Below are positions 53,762 through 61,905 of a DNA stretch of 64,000 bases, piece by piece. Positions within the stretch are counted from its first letter, which is position 1, and every line of letters begins with the position of its first letter. This DNA is from Croceicoccus naphthovorans (lineage in GTDB: Bacteria; Pseudomonadota; Alphaproteobacteria; Sphingomonadales; Sphingomonadaceae), in assembly GCF_001028705.1 (NCBI RefSeq), contig NZ_CP011770.1, forward strand, positions 2,111,501-2,175,500, given 5' to 3'. The notes under the pieces were generated by a model. The model had not been told where the DNA came from and did not search any database. It saw nothing but the letters and a program-made list of their open reading frames with translations. Both the position numbers and the translations under genes were made by a program.

Positions 53762-54676
53762 TCAGGCGCCCGACGTTTCCGCGATCGGGCCGAGCCTGTC
53801 GATCTCGGCGATCTTCTGAAACTCGCTGAGATAGTCCTGTTGATGGGTCGCCAGCCAGCGAACCACGCGATTGTTCGCAAGGAGCTTGGCGACGTATCCA
53901 CGCGCGACGGTCAAATGCAGATTGTCGATGCCGTAGGTTTCCTCGACCGACTTCACCTGGGTCTGGAGCGCCGCCAGCTCGCGCTCCATGCGGGCGATCT
54001 GCTGGCCCGAGGGCGTCGGCTTGCCGCCGCCTTTGCCCTTCTTGGTGGCGGCAAGCTGGTTTTCGGATGTCGCCGCGCGCAACGCACGGGCAAACATGAC
54101 CGTGAAATTGTTCTGGCCGATCATCAGATCGGCGGCCTCGATCTGCCGCACGGCCGTCATCTGACGCAGAATGTCGAACACCTTCATCGAGCAAGGTGTG
54201 TCCTTCAGCATCTCGGCCGCCTCGGGGCTGATCCCTTCCAGGAGCCGGAAACGCCGCAGCACGGACTCGACCTGAAGGTTCAAGGCTGCCGCGATGTCGG
54301 TCGAGGACACGCCCCGGTCCATTGCCCGCACGATCATCCGATGCTCCTGGATCGGCGGTATGCGATTCACGCGCTTGTTGTAGGTGTAGGTGTCGTCGTC
54401 AGCCGCAAGCAGGCACTCGACCTCGGAGATGCCGAGTTCCTTCAGCGCCTCAAGCCGCAGATGACCATCGAGGAGAAACCAGGTTCCGGCATTCTTTTCG
54501 TCTGCCATGACGACGGGCGCTTCGATCAGGCCGATCGCTTTGATCGAACTCAGCACCTGCGAATAGGATCGGCTCTCCCTGGCGCCGGGCGGCAACGTCT
54601 TCAGCGGAACGATCGCCGCAATATCAATCGGCGCCGGATAAGGACCCCCTGTCGGCGTCCAATAGGGACCCCTCAT
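53762..54676 (-). CDS. RepB/ParB-like partition protein, 5' end replaced by IS21 sequence
   Basis: A 304-residue frame with a ParB-type N-terminal domain (PIDIAAIVPLKTL, LDGHLRLEALKELGISEVEC), an HTH part (SSTDIAAALNLQVESVLRRF) and the RepB C-terminal domain (DTPCSMKVFDILRQMTAVRQ, RMERELAALQTQVKSVEETY). The native start is lost: the first 16 residues (MRGPYWTPTGGPYPAP) are encoded by the IS21 end. Only about 15-20 native residues seem gone, so a hybrid protein could still work if it is expressed. Such genes belong to plasmid-like partition modules. Confidence 0.75.
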   Translation of the reverse strand: MRGPYWTPTGGPYPAPIDIAAIVPLKTLPPGARESRSYSQVLSSIKAIGLIEAPVVMADEKNAGTWFLLDGHLRLEALKELGISEVECLLAADDDTYTYNKRVNRIPPIQEHRMIVRAMDRGVSSTDIAAALNLQVESVLRRFRLLEGISPEAAEMLKDTPCSMKVFDILRQMTAVRQIEAADLMIGQNNFTVMFARALRAATSENQLAATKKGKGGGKPTPSGQQIARMERELAALQTQVKSVEETYGIDNLHLTVARGYVAKLLANNRVVRWLATHQQDYLSEFQKIAEIDRLGPIAETSGA

Positions 54677-54751
54677 TTGGGTTTGAGCTGGTCCGGCGCA
54701 GCAGAGCTGGTCAGGGTTGCGGCGCTGTGCCGGACCAGCGGGCGTGTTTGG

Positions 54752-55067
54752 CTAGATGCGGTTTTTAAAGCGCCAGCTGTCGTTGCCGGTTTCGACGATA
54801 TCGCAGTGATGGGTGAGCCGGTCGAGCAGCGCGGTGGTCATCTTGGCGTCGCCGAAGACGGACGGCCATTCCCCGAAGGTCAGGTTGGTGGTGACGATGA
54901 CCGAGGTCTGCTCATAGAGGCGGCTGATCAGGTGGAACAGCAGTTGGCCTCCGGACTGAGCAAAGGGCAGATAGCCCAGTTCATCGAGCACGACGACGTC
55001 CTTGCGGCCCATATACTCAGCCAATCCCGCAAGGACAGCGAGATAGACAATCCACGACCGCAGGTTC
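54752..55067 (-). pseudogene. istB: istB 3' fragment of the outer IS21
   Basis: The frame encodes the C-terminal half of an IstB ATPase ([60 protein letters not shown]). The Walker A half is missing; upstream of about 55067 the sequence no longer resembles IstB. IstB helps IstA in transposition, so this copy is dead. Confidence 0.8.
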
Positions 55068-55201
55068 CTCAGTGCTGCGACGGCTTGTCCATCTCGATCC
55101 CAAGTTTGTCGATGCCAGCCGGGTCCTGCATGTCGGGTGGCGGATCCTATATCAGGAAAGCGCCGCAGACCATTTCGTGTGCCCCTGTGTTGCTCCGGCC
55201 A

Positions 55202-55225
55202 TTTCATGGCGCATGCGCCATGAAA
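55202..55225. repeat. 24-base perfect palindrome at the end of the oxidoreductase gene
   Basis: The 24 bases are a perfect palindrome built on TTTCATGGCGCA and its complement, covering the stop codon of the LLM oxidoreductase gene at 55204-55206. It may act as a terminator-like hairpin or be a recombination scar at the junction with the IS21 fragment. Confidence 0.6.
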
Positions 55226-56175
55226 CGCGGCACGATGTGCGAGCCCAACTCTTCGACCACCTCAGGGGCCGGGCGGCGGCCATATTTGAGGTTGAGGATG
55301 ACGTGATCGACGCCGATCGCTTCCAGGGTTTCCAAAAGCGTCAGCAGATGATCCCGCCCCAGCCTGAAGCCCAGATGGATCGGCGACGGCGGCGTGGCCG
55401 GATGCGCGTCGAGATCGATATAGAGCGACTGGAGGAACGGCTTGTAGGTCTCACCCGCCTGTTCCCTGACCGCCGCCCGCCAGCTTTCCACGAACAGCTG
55501 CTGCGCCTGGGGCGGCCGGGGATAGGTCATCCATCCGCTGCTCTCCCGCGCGATCCATTCCATCGACTGACGGCTGTTGCCCGTCACGAAGAACGGGAGC
55601 TCATTCGTGGTGGGTTTGGGGATCAGGTCGGCGCCCGCCAGCAGCCCGCGGCTCCATTGCAGCGGCTCGAAGCTGGTGCGCTGGGCGCGGCGGATGATGT
55701 CCAGATTTTCGCGGAAAACATCGCCTCGCTGGTCGGGGTCCACGCCGAATGCCGGGAACTCGACCGGACGGTCGCCGGTGGCGACACCCAGGAGCAAGCG
55801 GCCACCGCTCAACTGGTCCACGCTGGCCGCAGCCTTGGCCGTATGGAGCGGATGGCGCAGCGGGATCGCGATCGACGCGGTGCCGAGAGCGATTGTCGAT
55901 GTGCGGGCGGCGATGAAGCCCAGATAGACCCACGGGTCGAAGACCTGCCCCGTGTCGCCGAAACTCGGATCGCGCAGCGGCACGTCGCGGAACCAGAGCG
56001 TCGAGAAGCCAAGCTCCTCGGCGCGATGGGCTAGTTCCGCCTAGTGTAGCATGGTCGGCATATCGCCCTGGAAGGCCTCGATGGGGAAGAACAGCCCCAG
56101 GGTCAGATGGCCCGCCTTGAAGGTATGACGAAAACTTCGATGCTGCTGATAAGGGATCGTGCTGGGCTGATACAT
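55204..56175 (-). pseudogene. LLM-class flavin-dependent oxidoreductase with one in-frame TAG
   Basis: The frame starts at 56175 (YQPSTIPYQQHRSF, HLTLGLFFPIEAFQGDMPTM) and is open to 55204 except for a TAG at 56041-56043 (minus-strand reading) after TMLH. Then AELAHRAEELGFSTLWFRDV, SFGDTGQVFDPWVYLGF and DRPVEFPAFGVDPDQRGDVF follow, as in bacterial luciferase-like monooxygenases. Family members usually have a Gln or similar at the TAG; CAC CAG GCG to CAC TAG GCG is a single C-to-T change at CCAGG. An AGGAA site precedes the start. It sits between an IS21 and an istB fragment as trapped cargo. Confidence 0.8.
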
Positions 56176-56319
56176 CGTGAGGTTTCCTTGCTTTCGGTTG
56201 CGGATTCCGACGATCGCGCGCATGTATTCCGATCTGATGCCGCGCGGCGTTCCGACCTGATCGCGCGCAGGTGGATCATCTGATCGTTGGGTGAAGATGT
56301 CATTCCTGTTTGCAGTTGG

Positions 56320-57060
56320 TCAAGCGGCTTGGGCGGCGAGGTTCCGGCGCATGGATTCGCCGGCGAGTTCGAGGCGATGAGCGTTGTGAACGAGGCGGTC
56401 CAAGATGGCGTCGGCGTAGGTCGGATCTCCGATCAGATCGAACCAGCGGGCCACAGGAAGTTGGCTGGTCACGAGAGTTGAGCGGCGGCCGTAGCGATCC
56501 TCAAGGATCTCGAGGAGGTGGTGGCGGGCATTTCCGTCAAGCGGTTCAAGCCCCCAGTCGTCCAAGATCAGCAGATCGACCCTGCCAAGGCTCTTCATGC
56601 GCGCGGCGATGCGCCCGTCTCCTTTGGCCAGCGACAGATCATCGATTAACCGAGGCAGGCGTGTGTAGAGGACCGAGCGATTGTCGCGGCAGGCCTTGTG
56701 GCCTATCGCACAGGCAAGCCAGCTCTTGCCGACCCCTGCTGGCCCGATGATGGCCAGGTTCTCGTGGGCGGCGATCCAGTTGCCCTTGAGCAGCATTTCG
56801 AACAGCCGGCGGTCGAGCCCGCGCACGCTGCGATAATCAACGTCTTCAGGTACGGCATGGTGCCGCAGCTTTGCGTGACGCAGCCGAAGTGCAAGACGCC
56901 GATCGTTGCGCCAGGTTGCTTCATGATCGAGTAGCAGGGCCAGCCACTCGGCATGGCCGAGGCCTGCGGCGTCACCATTGCCATCCAGTTCGGCAAAGGC
57001 ATGGGCCATCCCGGTCAGCCCCAGCTGGTTCAGTTGATCAAGGGTTGGGTGTTTGAGCAT
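56320..57060 (-). CDS. istB: IstB helper ATPase of the inner IS21
   Basis: A 246-residue DnaA/DnaC-type ATPase: LNQLGLTGMAHAFAELDGNG, GPAGVGKSWLACAIGHKAC (Walker A near residue 106), LLILDDWGLEPL (Walker B) and STLVTSQLPVARWFDLIG. IstB forms an ATP-bound assembly that guides the IstA transposase. It lies 11 bases behind istA, with intact length. Confidence 0.93.
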   Translation of the reverse strand: MLKHPTLDQLNQLGLTGMAHAFAELDGNGDAAGLGHAEWLALLLDHEATWRNDRRLALRLRHAKLRHHAVPEDVDYRSVRGLDRRLFEMLLKGNWIAAHENLAIIGPAGVGKSWLACAIGHKACRDNRSVLYTRLPRLIDDLSLAKGDGRIAARMKSLGRVDLLILDDWGLEPLDGNARHHLLEILEDRYGRRSTLVTSQLPVARWFDLIGDPTYADAILDRLVHNAHRLELAGESMRRNLAAQAA

Positions 57061-57071
57061 CGTCGTTCCTC

Positions 57072-58619
57072 TCAGTGGTAATATTGGGAGCCCCGGATAT
57101 TGTCGTGCAGGATCGGCTCGCGTTCCGGGGCTTTGGACACGGGCACCTTGTCGAGCCCCTTTTCGAGGATCGATTTGACGGACGGGTAATTGCGTGCCTG
57201 GATCTCCAGCGCGCGCATCGCAGCAGCCTCAAGCCGATCGGCACCGAAGCGTTTCGCAAGGCCGATAATACCAAGGCACGAGCGGTAGCCCTGCTCGGGA
57301 TGTGGCCGGTCCATGATGATGCGCTCGACCAGCAGCGACAACATCGGCCCGATCCGGGCAGCCTCTTCTCGGATTTTGGCTGGGGTCCATTCCAGATAGC
57401 GCCGATGGCTGGACGGCATATGTTCGGGCACCGTGGTATGCCGTCCATTGCCGCTGCCACGCATGTGAACCGCGATGCGCTCGCCGCCGAGGAAGATCTC
57501 GACGGTGCGCGCGGTGAAGCGGGCCTCGACCTCACGGCGGGCGAAGCGATGCGGCACCGAGTAATGGTGATGATCGAGGGCGATATGGTAATCGAGCCCG
57601 ACACGGCATCGCTTCCACTCCGCATGGACCCAAGGCTCGGCGGGCAGCGGCTTGAGATTGGGCGCGTCGACTTCCTCAAACAACTGGCGGCGGGTGCGAC
57701 CAAACTGGCGAAGAACCCGCATCTCATTGAGATCAGTGAGGCACTCGGCGATAGCGGCGTTGAGCTCAGCCAGGCTGTAGAAGACACGGTTGCGCAGTCG
57801 GCCTAGCACCCAGCGTTCGACGATGCCGACGCAGGCTTCAACCTTCGCCTTATCGCGCGGCCTCCGGGGCCGCGCCGGCAACACGGCCGTCCCGTAATGA
57901 CGGGCCATGTCATTGTAGCTGCGGTTCAGCATCGGATCAAAGTGGCAGGCCTTGATCACCGCCACCTTCGCGTTGTCGGGCACCAGCAACTGAGTGACAC
58001 CGCCAAAGAAGGCGAAGGCGGCATTATGCCCCTCGATCCAGTCGGCAAACTGTTCCGTCCAGGTCGCACAAGCGAATGACAGGCTTGAGCCGCCCAGCAC
58101 CGCGACGAACAGATGGGCGTCGCGGATCTCGCCGGTTCGGCGGTCGATCACGACGGGCACTGTGTCGCCGGCGTAATCGACGAACAGCTTCTCGCCGCCG
58201 GCATGGCTCTGACGCATCACCAGTGACAGCCGCCCCTCCCAGCGCCGGAATAGGTCACACCAACGGCTGTAGCGATATCCGTCAGGTTGAGCGGCGATAT
58301 ACTCTTCCCACAAGACCTGCAGCGTCACGTGTTTGCGCTTTAACTCGCGCGCGACCGTCGACCAGTCCGGTTCCGGCTGCTTGCGACGTCCGGGCTTCAC
58401 GCCCGGAATACCGTACAGCTTGGCCTCCAACTCCGTATCGGTCATGCTATCGGGAACCGGCCACGCAAGACCTGCCAGCCTCAACCGCCTGATCGTGTCC
58501 CTAACCGTCGTTGGACCCACGCCAGTGCGCTCGCCAACAACTCTTGTGGAAAGCCCGGCATCCAGGCTCAAATGCAATATCTCGCGCACTTGGCGCATCG
58601 AAACCCTCCTCGTCGGCAT
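57072..58619 (-). CDS. istA: IstA transposase of the inner IS21
   Basis: A 515-residue DDE transposase. The N-terminal HTH is QVREILHLSLDAGLSTRVVG; the core has LFVDYAGDTVPVVID (first Asp), LLVPDNAKVAVIK (second Asp) and PRDKAKVEACVGIVERW (Glu). The frame is unbroken and followed by istB. The element should be able to transpose if expressed. Confidence 0.94.
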   Translation of the reverse strand: MPTRRVSMRQVREILHLSLDAGLSTRVVGERTGVGPTTVRDTIRRLRLAGLAWPVPDSMTDTELEAKLYGIPGVKPGRRKQPEPDWSTVARELKRKHVTLQVLWEEYIAAQPDGYRYSRWCDLFRRWEGRLSLVMRQSHAGGEKLFVDYAGDTVPVVIDRRTGEIRDAHLFVAVLGGSSLSFACATWTEQFADWIEGHNAAFAFFGGVTQLLVPDNAKVAVIKACHFDPMLNRSYNDMARHYGTAVLPARPRRPRDKAKVEACVGIVERWVLGRLRNRVFYSLAELNAAIAECLTDLNEMRVLRQFGRTRRQLFEEVDAPNLKPLPAEPWVHAEWKRCRVGLDYHIALDHHHYSVPHRFARREVEARFTARTVEIFLGGERIAVHMRGSGNGRHTTVPEHMPSSHRRYLEWTPAKIREEAARIGPMLSLLVERIIMDRPHPEQGYRSCLGIIGLAKRFGADRLEAAAMRALEIQARNYPSVKSILEKGLDKVPVSKAPEREPILHDNIRGSQYYH

Positions 58620-58805
58620 CCATCCCTCCGGTCGCTATTCGACCGCAGAAATGACCCAACGATCAGGTTCTCCACATCTCAAACTGCGCGCGATCACCTC
58701 GGAATGCTGCGCGCACAATTCGCGGAACACTGCGCGCCATTAAATCGGAAGCCCGCGCGCCATCAAATCGGAATGGTGCGCGCGATCACCTCGGAATCCG
58801 CAACC

Positions 58806-59257
58806 TTGACCGTCACCGTCGTGCCGTTGATCAGAACCACGTCGTGGCTCCAGTCGAACTGATAGGCCTCCCCTGGCGCAAAGCTCAGCGGCACGAAGGC
58901 TGCAGCCGACGATGAGACCCGGTCCCGGCGCCAACCATGCGCATAGCGACGAACCCCATCATAGCCCCCGTCATAACCCAGGCTGCGCAGTTCTTCGAAC
59001 ACCCGGATCAGCGTTAGCCGCTCGCGCGCGGCCTTGGTCTGATTGCTGGCAAGGATCCGATCCAGCTCATCCTTGTAAGGCCCGATCTTGGGCATCGGCT
59101 GGACGGTCCGCTCATACTCGAACGCCGTCTCGCCAGACCGCAGCACCTTCCGCACCACCTTGCGCGAGATTTTGAGTTCCCGGCAGATCGCCTTGATCGG
59201 CTTGCCTTGAACAAAATGCGCCCGCCGTATCCTGGCAATCGTCTCCACTATCAACAT
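58806..59257 (-). pseudogene. istA: istA 5' fragment of the outer IS21
   Basis: The start of a second, different IstA (LIVETIARIRRAHFVQGKPI, KAICRELKISRKVVRKVLRS, YQFDWSHDVVLINGTTVTV) runs to the border of the inner IS21, after which the frame ends. Two thirds of the gene are missing, including two catalytic acids. The inner element inserted within its TVTVKVA-coding sequence. Confidence 0.85.
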
Positions 59258-59385
59258 CCCAAAACCGGCTCCCCGACAACTTCGGTGAGCACTGTGAACC
59301 CCAGCGTCTAAGGGGTCCCTTTTGGAAGCCGATTACCCCGAAAACGGGGGCCTTATTCCACGCCTAATGACAGATTAAGCAGCTC

Positions 59386-59883
59386 ATGCGCCAGACGGAC
59401 GCAAGCGAGCGAACCGTCAAGCACTGGCTCTCAGGCCAGCACGGGCCAGACAGCGTCTATTTCCTGCGGCTGGTGGTCTCGTCCCCAGTCATCAGGGCCT
59501 TCGTTCTCGGCCTGATTGATGGGCCGGCAGCCATCCCGCTGACCGGGCCAGTGGATCGCATTTCCCTGGTCAGAGCGCGCGAAGCCTATGCTGCCGGGGA
59601 AGCCGCAGGGGGACGATCGGCAACGGGCGCGCGGAAAAATGTCCCTGAACGTGTCCCTGAACGCGACCCTATAAATGTCCCTGATCGGGCCGAACTCAAC
59701 GAGCGGCAGCACTGGTTTCTCGACCGAGTCGCGGCAGGTCGAAGTGACGCACGGGATATTGTGGCAATGTGGGCGGTTAGTCTGAAAACCGCGCGTCGGG
59801 ACATCGCCGCGCTCAAGGTGGCTGGTCTCATATGCTACGTCGGCTCACGCCGGAAGGGCCGGTATCGACGATCAGCCAAATGA
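59386..59883 (+). CDS. HTH-type protein, probably 5'-truncated by the IS21
   Basis: A 165-residue frame beginning MRQTDASERTVKHWLSGQHG and containing SPVIRAFVLGLID, then a polar linker with NVPERVPERDP repeats and a C-terminal HTH (HWFLDRVAAGRSDARDIVAM, KTARRDIAALKVAGLI). The first residues look like the middle of a helix-turn-helix, so the true start was probably removed by the IS21 inserted about 25 bases upstream. Function unknown. The 156 bases after it hold no evident gene. Confidence 0.6.
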   Translation: MRQTDASERTVKHWLSGQHGPDSVYFLRLVVSSPVIRAFVLGLIDGPAAIPLTGPVDRISLVRAREAYAAGEAAGGRSATGARKNVPERVPERDPINVPDRAELNERQHWFLDRVAAGRSDARDIVAMWAVSLKTARRDIAALKVAGLICYVGSRRKGRYRRSAK

Positions 59884-60039
59884 ACCGATTGGAGGTCTGG
59901 CTGGGCGCGGCGAGGGCCGCGCCTTATCCGATATGCACGCCAGAGCGCGATACCGTTCTACGCCCCTCAATCCGAGCTTTCTTTCAACGTCGTCTATCGA
60001 CTTCTATCCGTTGAACCCAATGGCTGACGGAGTCCTCTG

Positions 60040-60324
60040 ATGAAATCACACGAACCTCCCGCCGTGACACGGACCATCCGGCGCCATGAGCTTCGGCAAA
60101 TCGTCCCGTTGGCCGACACGACCATCTACGACATGGAGCAGCGCGGTGAATTTCCGCAGCGCTTCTATCTTACGTCTCGCTGCGTGGTCTGGGACCTCGC
60201 CGAAGTCGAAGCCTAGCTCGAGGAGCGCCGCCGCGCCTCGCGCGCGAAAACCGTGAAACGCGCACCCATGCCCGATGTCCAGCTTCGCAAGACCCGCCCC
60301 ATCAAACATCCGGCTCGGGCGTAA
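60040..60324 (+). pseudogene. AlpA-like excisionase with in-frame TAG
   Basis: From ATG 60040 the frame reads TRTIRRHELRQIVPLADTTI, YDMEQRGEFPQRFYLTSRCV and WDLAEVEA, then TAG at 60214-60216, then LEERRRASRAKTVKRAPMPD to a stop at 60324. AlpA proteins have Trp here (VEAWLxxR); TGG to TAG at a CCTGG site explains it. AlpA-type proteins are recombination directionality factors beside P4-type integrases. The 58-residue product still has the whole HTH, so some activity may remain. It overlaps the end of the convergent integrase gene. Confidence 0.75.
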
Positions 60325-61558
60325 GCAGGTCCATTGTCGGCGGATAAAGGGTCGGCGTGTATTTCTCCCCCACGACCCAAGCGTCCACGATGTTGGACCA
60401 TTCCTGGATCATGTGCCGGCGCTGATGCTCATATTCCGCCTTGTTGTAGATGCCCCGTGAGGATCGGCCATCCTCGTGCGCCAAGCACTTCTCGATCCAG
60501 TCGCTGTTGAAGCCCAGTTCGTTCAGCAGAGTCGAGCCGGTGCGTCGGAGATCGTGAACCGTAAAGGACTCCAGCGGCATTCCTTCCTTCTTGGCCCGCA
60601 CCACCACCGCCATCGTGACCCGATTGAACGTGGCCCGCGACATCGGCGCGTCAGCGTCGTAGCGCGACGGCAGGACGTATTTCGAGTTACCGGCGCAGGT
60701 CTTGAGAGCGATGAAGATGTCGAGCATTTGCTGCGATAGATAGACGTTGTGAGCCTTCGAGCGCTTCATTCGCTCCTTGGGGATCGACCAGACGGCGTTC
60801 TCAAAATCGACCTCTTCCCAGACTGCATCCTGCAATTCGCTCTTTCGCACCATCGAGAGCAGAATCAGCTTTATCCCGAGACGGATCGTCGGCAGCGTCG
60901 GGACATGCTCAAGCTGTCCGAGCATGATGCGGATCTCCGCGGGAGATAGCGACCTGTCCTTCGGCACGAAGGTCGCGATCGACGATGGGCCAACCTCGTC
61001 GGCCGGGTTGGCGACCTTCTCCCCGTGCAGGATGGCGAAGGCGAAAACCAACTTCACAATGTCTCTGACATGGACCGCTGTTGCCGGCGCCCCGCGTTCC
61101 TTTACCTTCGCGCACAACCCGCGCAGATCCTCCGGCAGGATCTCGGTTAGCAGTCGATTGCGAAACGCCGGGAGGATGTCGCGCTCGAAGATCGACCGCC
61201 GCATCGCGCGTGTACTGTCCGCCATCCTCGCTTCCTGAAGCCAGCGCTCACCGAACTGGCCGAAGCTCTTGGCTTCCTTGATCCTCCGCTTCTCGCGCTG
61301 CTTTTCCTGCGCCGGCGAGCGACCCTCGGAAATCGCGCGCTTGGCATCAATCAGCTTCTCACGCGCCCGGGCCAGAGACAGACCCGCCGGGCCATAACGA
61401 CCCAACGTCAAGGTTTCCCGACGGCCGTTGAGCCGGTAGTCCAAGCGGAACACGATTGAACCCGAAGGTTGGACCACGACGTACATACCGTCACGATCCA
61501 CAATCTTGTATAATTTATCTTTTGGTTTCAGTGCCTTGATGGCGGTGTCGGTCAACAT
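60302..61558 (-). CDS. int: tyrosine integrase (P4-type, DUF4102)
   Basis: A 418-residue integrase. The N-terminal arm-binding DUF4102 domain (TDTAIKALKPKDKLYKIVDR, GRYGPAGLSLARAREKLIDA) is followed by a SAM-like core-binding domain and the catalytic domain: LLSMVRKSELQDAVW (first Arg), SFTVHDLRRTGSTLL (His-x-x-Arg), LAHEDGRSSRGIYNKAEY (final His region and Tyr). The start at 61558 has GGAGG 6 bases upstream; a GTG two codons earlier lacks that spacing. It faces away from guaA and lies about 320 bases from its 3' end, as expected for an island joined there. Confidence 0.93.
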   Translation of the reverse strand: MLTDTAIKALKPKDKLYKIVDRDGMYVVVQPSGSIVFRLDYRLNGRRETLTLGRYGPAGLSLARAREKLIDAKRAISEGRSPAQEKQREKRRIKEAKSFGQFGERWLQEARMADSTRAMRRSIFERDILPAFRNRLLTEILPEDLRGLCAKVKERGAPATAVHVRDIVKLVFAFAILHGEKVANPADEVGPSSIATFVPKDRSLSPAEIRIMLGQLEHVPTLPTIRLGIKLILLSMVRKSELQDAVWEEVDFENAVWSIPKERMKRSKAHNVYLSQQMLDIFIALKTCAGNSKYVLPSRYDADAPMSRATFNRVTMAVVVRAKKEGMPLESFTVHDLRRTGSTLLNELGFNSDWIEKCLAHEDGRSSRGIYNKAEYEHQRRHMIQEWSNIVDAWVVGEKYTPTLYPPTMDLLTPEPDV

Positions 61559-61603
61559 CTGCACCCTCCAGATCGGTCAAAAAATGCAGGAGAGCACCCA
61601 ATT

Positions 61604-61762
61604 ATACCGTCAGGCCAAAACTGGGCCGCCTGACATAGCTTTTATTCAGCATTTACAAGTGTTTATGCCAAAAAATATACCGTCAGAAGCTCTCTTGCCC
61701 CTGACGGTATATGCGTTTTTCGGTTGAGACAAGACGCGCCATACCGCCAGCCATACCGTCAA
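61604..61762. repeat. ATACCGTCAG repeat cluster, probable integrase arm sites
   Basis: ATACCGTCAG occurs at 61604-61613 and 61677-61686, its reverse complement CTGACGGTAT at 61701-61710, ATACCGCCAG at 61741-61750 and ATACCGTCAA at 61753-61762. Five sites in 160 bases between the integrase start and the guaA end fit arm-type binding sites of a DUF4102 integrase. Confidence 0.6.
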
Positions 61763-61870
61763 ACGGGAGGCTAACCCGGCGATAGATGCCGAAAGTCTCA
61801 GAGAGATTTTTTCAGCATTTTCATTGTCTTATGTCGTATTGCAGCGTGAGTTTGGATACGCCCGGATGGG

Positions 61871-61905
61871 CAAAAATTATTCCCACTCGATCGTCCCCGG
61901 AGGTT
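61871..61905. other. probable attachment site at the 3' end of guaA
   Basis: The last codons of guaA (…GTIEWE, plus-strand ATTATTCCCACTCGATCGTC) are a known integration site for genomic islands. The island's integrase lies directly next to it. A second copy of this block, expected at the other end of the island, was not seen by eye anywhere in the window. Confidence 0.5.

Larger units (their letters stand above)
56196..58805. mobile_element. inner complete IS21-family element
   Basis: GGTTGCGGATTCCGA (56196-56210) and TCGGAATCCGCAACC (58791-58805) are perfect 15-base inverted ends, with further TCGGAAT and GCGCGC subterminal repeats inside. It holds intact istA and istB. The bases outside the two ends do not form a direct repeat, so one flank was probably rearranged after insertion. 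It lies in the istA gene of the outer IS21. Confidence 0.8.
54636..59360. mobile_element. outer IS21-family element, split by later insertion
   Basis: The two ends carry matched inverted blocks: CCAATAGGGACCCC (54659-54672) against GGGGTCCCTTTTGG (59312-59325), and GGATAAGGACCCCC (54636-54649) against GGGGGCCTTATTCC (59346-59359). Multiple end repeats are normal for IS21. Its istA start (58806-59257) and istB end (54752-55067) remain, the middle being replaced by an LLM oxidoreductase gene and a second IS21. The exact outermost bases are uncertain by a few positions. Confidence 0.7.

Noticed and set aside
56191..58811. Target-site duplication around the inner IS21
   Set aside because: The bases left of 56196 and right of 58805 do not repeat each other, so no duplication can be claimed.
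61877..61905. A tRNA gene as the attachment site of the island
   Set aside because: The integrase borders the guaA 3' end and no tRNA-like sequence is present.
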